Below are positions 23,069 through 30,086 of a stretch of DNA of 34,766 nt, in pieces. The notes below the pieces were generated by a model. That model searched no databases and was not told the DNA's origin. It saw nothing but the letters and a program-made list of their open reading frames with translations. Made by a program: the position numbers and the translations under genes. The DNA is from Candidatus Zipacnadum vermilionense. GTDB taxonomy: Bacteria; Armatimonadota; Zipacnadia; Zipacnadales; Zipacnadaceae. The stretch spans positions 1-34,766 of the forward strand of contig JALGSV010000036.1 of the NCBI GenBank assembly GCA_029821755.1, in the 5' to 3' direction. The stretch's first letter is position 1. Every line of letters begins with the position of its first letter.

Positions 23069-24066
23069 ACCCCCAATACCACCTCGCCTTCTGTAACGTC
23101 ACTTACACCGAGTACGCCGGCGTCACCTACCGCGACTACTACGGCTCCCCAGCGGTGATGCTGGAGACTCAACTAGCCGCCCGGGATTACGCCGAGCGGC
23201 AGTGGGGCGTCGGCGGCTTCATCAACCCCATGGTCGACAGCCCCGGCTGCGCTGTCTCCTCCTACCTCGGCATGTCCGTCATCGAGCCCGCTGACACCGA
23301 CGAACTGGTCTACCTCGACAGCTCTCGCCCCGTCCTGCGCACTCTCGCCGACGTCGACTGTCTCGTCCCGGGCGACCCTCGCACCTCCGGCCTCCTGGCC
23401 CGCCGCTTCGAGGCGTGGCAGTACTACCGGGCCCACGGGTACCAGGTCGGCTTCGGGGGCGGAGGCGGCGAGAGCATGACCCTCGCCGGCGAGCTTAGCT
23501 CCGGTGCCGCCCTCGGCTGGCTGGCCGAGGACCCCGCCGGCGGCCACCACCTGCTGGACAAGATGGTCGAGGTCGAAGAAACCCTCTCCGCCTTCAGCGC
23601 CTCTCTGGTCGGCGAGGAGTACCGCGGCCTCTCTTACGTCGGCGATGACTTCGCCGGCCTGATGTCCCCCGCCATGTACCGGGAGTTCATGGTCCCGGCC
23701 TACCAGCGCCTGTACGCCGGGAACGAGCGCCGCTTCTTGCACAGTGAGCTGCTCCGCGCTGAACACCTGCGCATTTCCCGCGACGAGGTCGGCATCACCG
23801 AATTCCACGGCGCCGGCTGCAAGCTCCTGACGTTGCCGGAGATGTACGATATAATGGGGCACCGCTTCTGGACGCAGCTTACCCCGCAGGAGATGCTGGA
23901 GCTGACGCCCGCCCAGATCAGCGACCGGGTCAGCGAGTTGGTCCAATGCGGCGCCGGCTGGCTCCAGCTCTACCCCAGCCGCGGCACTCCCGAGGCCAAC
24001 ATGGAGGCCGCTATCACTGCCGCCCGGCGCGAATGCACCGGCGGCCCCAGCTGGGAGAATCCGTAG
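23065..24066 (+). CDS. Uroporphyrinogen decarboxylase (URO-D) family protein
   Basis: A 333-residue (alpha/beta)8-type protein of the URO-D superfamily, which includes HemE and corrinoid-linked methyltransferases (MtaA/CmuA). The recognisable part is YVGDDFAGLMSPAMYREFMVPAYQRLY (about 191-217), the family's D-D-x-G...S-P-x-x-(F/Y)-x-x-F-x-x-P block. A C-terminal GAGWLQLYPSRGTPEANMEAAI region follows, as in methyltransferase-like and catabolic paralogues. The arginine-rich N-terminal motif of true HemE is absent, and the protein is not in a haem operon, so haem synthesis is unlikely. Numerous such paralogues of unknown function lie near sugar-degradation genes in environmental bacteria. The start ATG at 23065 overlaps the stop of the antitoxin-like ORF. 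Confidence 0.8.
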   Translation: MNPQYHLAFCNVTYTEYAGVTYRDYYGSPAVMLETQLAARDYAERQWGVGGFINPMVDSPGCAVSSYLGMSVIEPADTDELVYLDSSRPVLRTLADVDCLVPGDPRTSGLLARRFEAWQYYRAHGYQVGFGGGGGESMTLAGELSSGAALGWLAEDPAGGHHLLDKMVEVEETLSAFSASLVGEEYRGLSYVGDDFAGLMSPAMYREFMVPAYQRLYAGNERRFLHSELLRAEHLRISRDEVGITEFHGAGCKLLTLPEMYDIMGHRFWTQLTPQEMLELTPAQISDRVSELVQCGAGWLQLYPSRGTPEANMEAAITAARRECTGGPSWENP

Positions 24067-24130
24067 CCATCCCTCAAACCTCCCCGCAGTTTTACCCGTC
24101 CAATGTAATGAAGAACCCTCCACGGAACAC

Positions 24131-24159
24131 TTGACTTTCCGCTCCAACCGGGGCACAAT
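24131..24159 (+). promoter_or_regulatory. Promoter of the 2Fe-2S / two-component operon
   Basis: TTGACT (24131-24136), 17 bases, CACAAT (24154-24159). The -35 matches five and the -10 four of six consensus bases. A further TTGACA lies at 24165-24170. Transcription from here would give an untranslated leader of about 125 bases containing the hairpin at 24208-24256. Confidence 0.5.
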
Positions 24160-24207
24160 AAACGTTGACAACATCCACAACTCGTTCCATACGGGTCATG
24201 ACTCTTT

Positions 24208-24256
24208 AGGGCCTTTAGCTCGCGCAGAGCGCGCTTGCTGGATGGCCCTCTTTTTT
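24208..24256 (+). terminator. Attenuator-like hairpin with T6 in the operon leader
   Basis: AGGGCC (24208-24213) pairs with GGCCCT (24244-24249), with GC-rich complementary inner segments (CGCGC / GCGCG around 24220-24235), and is followed by CTTTTTT (24250-24256). This intrinsic-terminator layout stands 35 bases before the start of the first gene and after the probable promoter. It is therefore either the end of the UroD transcript or an attenuator for the signalling operon. Confidence 0.6.
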
Positions 24257-24290
24257 GGGTATGGAAGTTGCGTTCGGGAGAGATCGCATC

Positions 24291-24560
24291 GTGGTCGATA
24301 TCAGTCTGATCGTTGGCAACCTTCCTATCAGCGTGCCGGCCGGCGCGACTATCATGGAAGCCACCGAGCAAGCCGATATCCGCGTCCCTCTCCTTTGCCA
24401 CCACCCCTCCCTCGGCATTCAAAGTTCCTGCCGTGTCCGCCTTGTTGAGGTCGAGGGCGCGCGCGACCTCGACGCCTCCTGCCGCTACCCCGCGGCTGAG
24501 GGCATGGTCGTCCACGCCGCCATCGCCCCGGGCCTGGTCCGCTCCCCCGCCGTTCAGTAG
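24291..24560 (+). CDS. NuoG-type 2Fe-2S ferredoxin-domain protein lacking one cysteine ligand
   Basis: An 89-residue protein with the fold seen at the N-terminus of NuoG, formate dehydrogenase and Fe-hydrogenases. GNLPISVPAGATIMEA is followed by a cysteine region with residues at 36, 47 and 64 and RLVEVEGARDLDASC. The family pattern is C-x10-C-x2-C-x13-C; here the third position is arginine 50 (CGC at 24438-24440), one transition away from a cysteine codon. Cluster binding is therefore doubtful or uses another ligand. I start at the GTG at 24291, which has GGGAG about ten bases upstream; an ATG at 24255 is in frame but would lie within the hairpin's T run. It is nine bases before a sensor kinase, suggesting a redox-linked or formerly redox-linked sensory role. 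Confidence 0.78.
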   Translation: MVDISLIVGNLPISVPAGATIMEATEQADIRVPLLCHHPSLGIQSSCRVRLVEVEGARDLDASCRYPAAEGMVVHAAIAPGLVRSPAVQ

Positions 24561-24569
24561 ACGCTCAAT

Positions 24570-26543
24570 ATGGATGCTCCCCTTCGCACCAAGCTACTCA
24601 TCGCCTTCGTCGCCGTGGCCTTCCTCGGTGGTCTCCTCACTACTGTGGCCGGCACCGTGCTGATCAACCGCCTGGTGGTCAGCGAGGCCCAGCGGCGCAT
24701 GGAACTGGGCCTCAAAACCGCCCGCGCCACTCTCGATCAGGAGGTCGCCAACGGCTTGCGCGTGACCGGGGTGCTCGCGTCCTGGTCGGCCCAGGGCGGC
24801 GGCGACCCCATCGACGGCCTCACCAAGTCCTTCCTGGAGCGCCTCCGTGTGGACAACTCCCTCGACCTGCTCCAGATCGTCGATAGCAACGGCACTGTCG
24901 CGCTCACCTCTCGCGGCCAAGCCACCGGCCGCCAGGCGGATAGCCCTCTGGTCCAGGCCGCTCTCCGGCAGGGCAGCGCCGGATCCGGGCTCCGTTTAGT
25001 ACCGATCAGGGAACTGGCCATTGAGAGTCCGCAACTCGCCGCTAAAGCCAACATCGAGATTCGCGAGACCGCTCGCGCCAAGGCCATCCCGGTCGAGCCG
25101 CTGCGCGACGCCATGATCATCGAGACCGTCTCACCCATCATTCAGCCCCCCGGCAAGATCATCGGCGTGGTCCGCTCCGGCGTAGTCCTCAACCAGGACT
25201 ACTCCCTGGTCGACCTCATCCGCGAGGACATTTTCACCACCACCACCTACCAGGGACGCAACCTAGGCACAGTCACCATCTTCCAGCGCGATGTGCGCGT
25301 CGCCACTAACGTCACCGATGAGCGCGGCGAGCGCGCCATCGGCACCCGCGTTTCCGCGGAGGTCTACGATCGCGTCCTGGGCGAGGGCAAGGTCTGGATC
25401 GGCCCCGCCCTGGTAGTCAATAACTGGTACATTTCGGCCTACGAGCCCCTGCGCGATATCGATAACCAAACCATCGGCATCCTCTATGTTGGCGTCCTCA
25501 AGCAGCGTTACGACGACATGCGCAGCCAGGCCCTGGCTATCTTCCTGCTCATCGCTGTCATCGCTATGGCCCTGGCCGTTAGCGTCGCCTACTTCCTGGC
25601 CTGGCGCCTGGCGCGCCCCCTTACCAGCCTGACCCGCGCCGCCGAGGCTATCGCCCGCGGCGACCTGCAATACCATCTAGCCGAGCCTCGAAGCGCCGCC
25701 CGCGACGAAACCAAAGCCCTCCTGGTCACCTTCAACCGCATGATGGCGGCCCTTCGCGAGCGCGACGAGCAACTCCGCCGCTCCTACGATCGCCTACAGG
25801 CCACCACTCAGGAGCTGCACCGCTGGAACCAGAACTACCTGGAGACGCTCGAGTTCATCACTCACGAGTTGAAGAACCAAGTCGCCGCCATGAAGCTCAA
25901 CGTCCTGGCTGTCCGCGACGGCTACGTCGGTGCCGTCACGCCCGACCAGCACGAGGCCCTGGAGGACATCGCCTCTACCCTGCGCCGCACCGAGGAGATG
26001 ATCCTCAACTACCTGAACCTGTCGCGCATTGAGAAGGGTGAGCTGGAGGTCCGCGCCCGCCCGGTGCAGATCGAGCGCGACGTCCTGGACACGGTGCTCC
26101 GCGAGGTCCATGGTCGCTTGGACGATGACCAGATCACCGTCGAGGTCAACCTCCCGGAGGACCTCATCGCCCAGGCCGACCCTTCCTTGCTACAGATTGT
26201 CTTCGCCAACCTGGTCGGTAACGCGGCCAAGTACGGCCGCCCCGGAGGACGCCTCCGTATCTTCGGCGAACTTGGCCAAGATCGGGTCGAGGTCCATGTC
26301 TGGAACGATGGCCCCGGCGTGCCCCAGGAGGAGAGCGAGATGCTCTTCCAGCGCTTCTCGCGCCTCTCCAGCGGTGAGGTCAAAGAACGCGGTACTGGCC
26401 TGGGCCTATTCATAGCCCGTGAGATAGTCCGCCGGCACGGCGGCGAACTGCGTGTGGAAAGCGAATACCCGCAGTGGATCGATTTCGTCATCACCCTCCC
26501 CCGCGCCGACGTAGTCAGCGAGGGAGTGAATCTGATCGGATAG
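24570..26543 (+). CDS. Sensor histidine kinase: Cache-HAMP-HisKA-HATPase
   Basis: A 657-residue membrane kinase. Transmembrane segment 1 is at about 9-32. The extracytoplasmic region, about 35-315, resembles the Cache_3-Cache_2 fusion domain (GTRVSAEVYDRVLGEGKVWIG followed by NNWYISAYEPLRD and TIGILYVGV). Transmembrane segment 2 is at 321-344 and HAMP at 345-400. The phosphoacceptor region has histidine 432 in ITHELKNQVAAMKLN; the usual proline after the H-box (HELRxP) is missing. The ATPase domain has FANLVGNAAKYG (N551), WNDGPGVP (D580), LFQRFSRL and GTGLGLFIAREIV (608-620). It likely senses a small ligand such as an organic acid outside the membrane and passes phosphate to a regulator, perhaps the REC domain encoded next. 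It lies nine bases after the ferredoxin-like gene, without a clear ribosome binding site. Confidence 0.93.
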   Translation: MDAPLRTKLLIAFVAVAFLGGLLTTVAGTVLINRLVVSEAQRRMELGLKTARATLDQEVANGLRVTGVLASWSAQGGGDPIDGLTKSFLERLRVDNSLDLLQIVDSNGTVALTSRGQATGRQADSPLVQAALRQGSAGSGLRLVPIRELAIESPQLAAKANIEIRETARAKAIPVEPLRDAMIIETVSPIIQPPGKIIGVVRSGVVLNQDYSLVDLIREDIFTTTTYQGRNLGTVTIFQRDVRVATNVTDERGERAIGTRVSAEVYDRVLGEGKVWIGPALVVNNWYISAYEPLRDIDNQTIGILYVGVLKQRYDDMRSQALAIFLLIAVIAMALAVSVAYFLAWRLARPLTSLTRAAEAIARGDLQYHLAEPRSAARDETKALLVTFNRMMAALRERDEQLRRSYDRLQATTQELHRWNQNYLETLEFITHELKNQVAAMKLNVLAVRDGYVGAVTPDQHEALEDIASTLRRTEEMILNYLNLSRIEKGELEVRARPVQIERDVLDTVLREVHGRLDDDQITVEVNLPEDLIAQADPSLLQIVFANLVGNAAKYGRPGGRLRIFGELGQDRVEVHVWNDGPGVPQEESEMLFQRFSRLSSGEVKERGTGLGLFIAREIVRRHGGELRVESEYPQWIDFVITLPRADVVSEGVNLIG

Positions 26544-26560
26544 GAGAAAAACCTCACCCC

Positions 26561-28072
26561 TTGGCTCCCTCCCTGCCCGACAAAATCCTCATCATCGACG
26601 ACGAGATCGGCATCCGCCAGGGCTGCCGGCGCGTCCTGGGCGCTGAGGGCTACGAGGTGCTCCTCGCCGAGACCGCTGAGCGGGGCCTGGAGGTTCTGGC
26701 CGCCAACCTCGACGTCTCCCTCACCCTCGTCGACCTGAAGATGCCCGGTATGGGTGGCCTTGAGTACCTCCCCCGCGCTGCCGAGATCACCTCCGAGATG
26801 GCCTCCGTGGTCATCACCGCTTACGCCACCATCGAGACCGCGGTCGAGGCCACCAAACGCGGGGCCTACGACTTCATGGTTAAGCCTTTCGCGCCCGACG
26901 ATCTCCTCCGCATCACTCACAAGGCCCTCCAGCACGTCCGCTTGATCAAGGAACGCAACCGCCTCCAGGCCGAGCAGGAGCGCCGCCTCCTCGAGTTGGC
27001 CACGGAGCAGAGCCGTCTGCGCGTCATCATCAACGCCATGGCCGAGGGCGTCCTGGTCGCCAATGCCGAGGGTTCTCTGGTCCTGTGGAACCCCGCCGCC
27101 TTGCGCGTCCTCCCCCGCTGTGACCCGGGCATGGAAGTCTGCTCGCTGGAGCGTGTCATCGAGCCTCCGGCCCTACTGGAGTTGATGACCCAGGCCGCCG
27201 CCGAGCGCCAGCGCCTCACCCGCGAGATCAACCTCACCCATCTCTTGGCGCCTACCTGGGTCCTCGCCGACGTCGCCCCGGTTGTCGAGGAAGACTCCAG
27301 CGCCCTGCTCGGCACCGTCACCCTCCTACGCGACATCACCGAGCTCAAGCGCGTCGAGCAGATCAAGGCCCAATTCGTCAACATGGTCGCCCACGAACTG
27401 CGCTCCCCCCTGGCCGCCATCGATGGCTACCTCGCGCTCATGCAGGCCGGCATTGTCGAGGACCCCACCAAGCAGGCGGAGATGGTCGTCCGCTCCCGCG
27501 TACGCCTCAAGGCCCTGCTCGACCTCGTCGGCGACCTGCTCAACGTAGCCCGCATGGAGGCCGGCACCGTCCAGCGTGAGATCGTCCCCCAGAACCTGGC
27601 GGAGGTGCTCGCCGAGGTCGTCGAGATCATGACCCCGCTGGCGGCGGAACGCAGCTTGACCTTCCAGGTCGAGGTCCCCCCCGACCTCTCCCCGGTAGAG
27701 GCCGACAAAGAGGAGCTAATCTGCCTCTTCAACAACTTGGTCAGCAACGCCCTCAAGTACAACCGGGAGGGCGGGAAGGTAAGTATAGTGGGGGAGAGGG
27801 AGGAGCCGTACGTCAAACTGGCGATCGCCGACACCGGCATAGGCATCAGCGAGGAGAGCCAGCGCCATCTGTTCGTCGAGTTCTTCCGCGAGAAGCGCTC
27901 CGAAAACCGCTACGTAACCGGCACCGGCCTAGGCCTAAGCATAGTCAAGCGCATCCTCGACTTTTACCACGGCCACCTCCAGGTAGAGAGCACCTTGGGC
28001 GAGGGTACCACCTTCACCCTTTGGCTCCCCTGCCAGTACCAATCCACGCCCGCGCCCCCGGCCCCTCGGTAG
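26561..28072 (+). CDS. REC-PAS-histidine kinase (response-regulator/kinase hybrid)
   Basis: A soluble signalling protein of about 503 residues. An N-terminal receiver (about 8-125) has KILIIDDE, phosphoacceptor D58 (LVDLKMPGMGG), TAYA and lysine 108 (MVKPF). A coiled linker is followed by a PAS-like region (about 150-260, VIINAMAEGVLVANAEG, ending TVTLLRDITELKR). HisKA has histidine 279 (FVNMVAHELRSPLAAI). The ATPase domain has NNLVSNALKYN (N396), IADTGIGIS (D424) and GTGLGLSIVKRIL. The start is uncertain: the only in-frame candidate after the previous stop is TTG at 26561, with GGAG 14 bases upstream. It probably receives phosphate from the upstream Cache kinase and relays it onward; no DNA-binding output is encoded next to it. 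Confidence 0.9.
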   Translation: MAPSLPDKILIIDDEIGIRQGCRRVLGAEGYEVLLAETAERGLEVLAANLDVSLTLVDLKMPGMGGLEYLPRAAEITSEMASVVITAYATIETAVEATKRGAYDFMVKPFAPDDLLRITHKALQHVRLIKERNRLQAEQERRLLELATEQSRLRVIINAMAEGVLVANAEGSLVLWNPAALRVLPRCDPGMEVCSLERVIEPPALLELMTQAAAERQRLTREINLTHLLAPTWVLADVAPVVEEDSSALLGTVTLLRDITELKRVEQIKAQFVNMVAHELRSPLAAIDGYLALMQAGIVEDPTKQAEMVVRSRVRLKALLDLVGDLLNVARMEAGTVQREIVPQNLAEVLAEVVEIMTPLAAERSLTFQVEVPPDLSPVEADKEELICLFNNLVSNALKYNREGGKVSIVGEREEPYVKLAIADTGIGISEESQRHLFVEFFREKRSENRYVTGTGLGLSIVKRILDFYHGHLQVESTLGEGTTFTLWLPCQYQSTPAPPAPR

Positions 28073-28248
28073 GTGCGCGCCTCCCCTCGCCGCCGCCATC
28101 GAGCCCTAGGAGCCGCTGCTGAGTACTTGTCCTGGTGTCTCCTCTGCCCGCCTTCCTCCCGAGCTTGGCGGGGGGGGCAGAGGCAACCGCCTGCCCCCTC
28201 CCGTCTGAACCCGTTTCCCCTCTCCGAACCCCCTTTCTTCACGACACA

Positions 28249-28297
28249 CTCTCTCCTGCCCAGCGCACGGAACGTGCGCAAGAGGGAGGCAGGGGGC
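28249..28297. repeat. Dispersed palindrome before the 28299 gene
   Basis: The core is GCGCACG-GAA-CGTGCGC (28263-28279), a perfect seven-base stem, flanked by CTCTCCTGCC on the left and AGAGGGAGGCAGGGGG on the right. It is an inverted-orientation copy of the element at 34318-34368: CACGGAACGTGCGC here is the exact complement of 34336-34349. It ends immediately before the chosen ATG and could influence transcription or translation of that gene. Confidence 0.72.
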
Positions 28298-28298
28298 G

Positions 28299-29104
28299 AT
28301 GCCTTCCCCGCCGAATAACGCCACCGTGATCCCCATGATCCTACCGCTCCGCCTCGCCTTCACCCAACCCCAACCCCAACCCGCACCCGATGTCACCCTC
28401 ACCTGGCCCGGCCACGACACCCCTTCTCTCCGCCTGCTCACCCCCGAATGGATCACGGCCACGGACGCAGACCTCCAGCGCCTTGCCCAGGACGTCGCCC
28501 CCTGGACAGGCCCCTTCCACTGCCTGCCCGGTGATTGGCAACCGGCTGACGACAGCTCCTGGGCCGGCACGCACCGCCGCGACGGGGTGCTTACCTTCCG
28601 CGTGACCCTCCAGCCCGGCCCTTCCTATGTGGACCTGCGCCTCGAGGTCACCAACCTCAGCGCTAGCCCGTTAGAGGACCTCCGCGCCGACTTCTGCCTC
28701 GGTGTCAACGCCGGTGGCGGTGGCTGGGCCAACCGCGCTTTTCTCCCCAACAGCCACCTCGACCGCGTCGAGGACGGCCGCTATTGGCACGACCGCGTCG
28801 CTCCCCCCGGCGCCTGGATCCGCCCGTCGGGCCCGTGGGTCCAGCTGGCGGAGGGCGCCCACGCCACCCTGCCGCTGCAAAGCGCCCTGCTGGCCATGGA
28901 GAACCAGGCCCACACCTCCTGGGCCTATCTGATGTTTGATAACCCTTCGCTCCCCCCCGGAACCACGACGCCAACGCCTGTCTGCACCTGCGCCCATTGC
29001 TCCACCCTTCCCTGGCCTCCCAGGCTACCGCCACTCTCCGCGGCCGCGTGGGCCTGGAGGACCTCTGGCGCCTCTACCACCAGCTAGTCACCTCCACCGC
29101 CTAA
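28299..29104 (+). pseudogene. Beta-rich hypothetical protein, frameshifted near its 3' end
   Basis: I do not recognise the family. The protein (about 268 residues if repaired) is beta-rich and aromatic, for example GVLTFRVTLQPGPSYVDLRL and SWAYLMFDNPSL. It resembles a carbohydrate-active beta-sandwich, without clear catalytic residues or signal peptide. As written, the frame runs to 29087 but turns into proline/threonine/cysteine-rich sequence after the C7 run at 28952-28958. Adding one C restores a natural-looking frame, RNHDANACLHLRPLL and then GRVGLEDLWRLYHQLV, ending with TAA at 29102-29104. Either a real one-base deletion, a slippage site or a sequencing error explains this. The start could also be the ATG at 28335. 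Confidence 0.62.
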
Positions 29105-29121
29105 CCTCACCTTGCCGCGTG

Positions 29122-29143
29122 GGGCGGGCTTTCTAGCCCGCCC
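29122..29143. repeat. GGGCGGGCT palindrome
   Basis: GGGCGGGCT (29122-29130), loop TTCT, AGCCCGCCC (29135-29143): a perfect nine-base stem 18 bases after the repaired stop codon of the preceding gene. It is similar to 7988-8008. It may act as a transcript 3' end, but no T tract follows. Confidence 0.65.
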
Positions 29144-29258
29144 TTCCCAGCGGACTACCGTTGGCCTAGGCCCCCGGGCGGGTGTCTATCCCCGCCGTCC
29201 ACCGGCACCTCCCGCAACACCACCTTCCCGACCAGTCCTCCCCGCCGCTCTCGGTAGG

Positions 29259-29276
29259 GGCGGCATTTATGCCGCC
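29259..29276. repeat. GGCGGCAT palindrome
   Basis: GGCGGCATTTATGCCGCC, an eight-base perfect stem with a two-base centre, in noncoding DNA 115 bases after the related palindrome at 29122-29143. Confidence 0.6.
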
Positions 29277-30086
29277 GCCCGGACGCCATCCCCACGCCGC
29301 TTCAGCGAGGCCAGTTGGCTGGTACCGCTGGTCCCTCGCCTCCGGCACCGCCCCCCAGGCCGGCGCCCCTCACCTCAACCAAGCGCTCCTAGTGATACTG
29401 CTTTCCAGAGCGGTGTCCGCTCGCCGTGGCCCGTTTGCACCTCGCCTCACGCTGCTTCTCTGGACAACCGCCTCGCCCTCGCATCCCGGCTGCCGAGACG
29501 AATATCTGCTACTGCCTTTTACATAACCTATCTTATACGCATCGCCAACTCCAGCACTCCAGCTCCGCCGCCATCATCTACCTCTCCCCCTAATTGGTAC
29601 GCAAACTCATGTTCTAGTAAAGGTCAGCAACATAAACGAACATACTTGCCACAGTTTGTGCTCAAACCGGTTCCTTTTGCCCACCCGCCGGGTATAATCC
29701 CCTCACAGCCGCACTCCGGCGGCCGCAGCCTAATTTCACCGGCACGCACACTTGCGCTGCCCCTACCGTCGCCACTAACGCCGGCGCCTCTCTCTTCCGG
29801 GCTCCCGAGGCAGCTGGCCCAGACCGCACCGGTACCGCCCAGGCGGGGCCTTGCCTCGCCGGTCGCTCCTCGCAAGGAGCGCCCCCCTTACTCTGTGGGC
29901 CTTGCGCCCTGGCTGACCCTTCGCCACCTGGCGTCCGCTCAGCTACCTCTCGTCGCCAGTTGTTTCAGCCCCCCTCCGTGGCGAGAGCCAGGGGCTGCGT
30001 GTCCACCCGCACCGACGCCGCCGTTCCTACCCGGTGCGTACGCGTGTTCTTTGACAACTCAGGCCGACCTCTCCCCCACCGTCTTC

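Larger units (their letters stand above)
29105..30086. other. Long noncoding region between convergent genes
   Basis: About 980 bases with no convincing gene on either strand. A long plus-strand frame crossing it (29112-30896) runs antisense into the export-protein gene and reads as proline/serine/arginine-rich sequence. The left part has two short palindromes (29122-29143, 29259-29276). A patch around 29515-29660 is AT-richer. A perfect TATAAT occurs at 29693-29698 (+) but without a good -35. A GCTCCT-CGCA-AGGAGC hairpin lies at about 29865-29880. I could not match any known RNA family by eye. Confidence 0.5.

Noticed and set aside
23065-24066. hemE (haem biosynthesis) assignment
   Set aside because: The fold family fits, but the N-terminal arginine motif of true uroporphyrinogen decarboxylase is missing and no haem gene is nearby.
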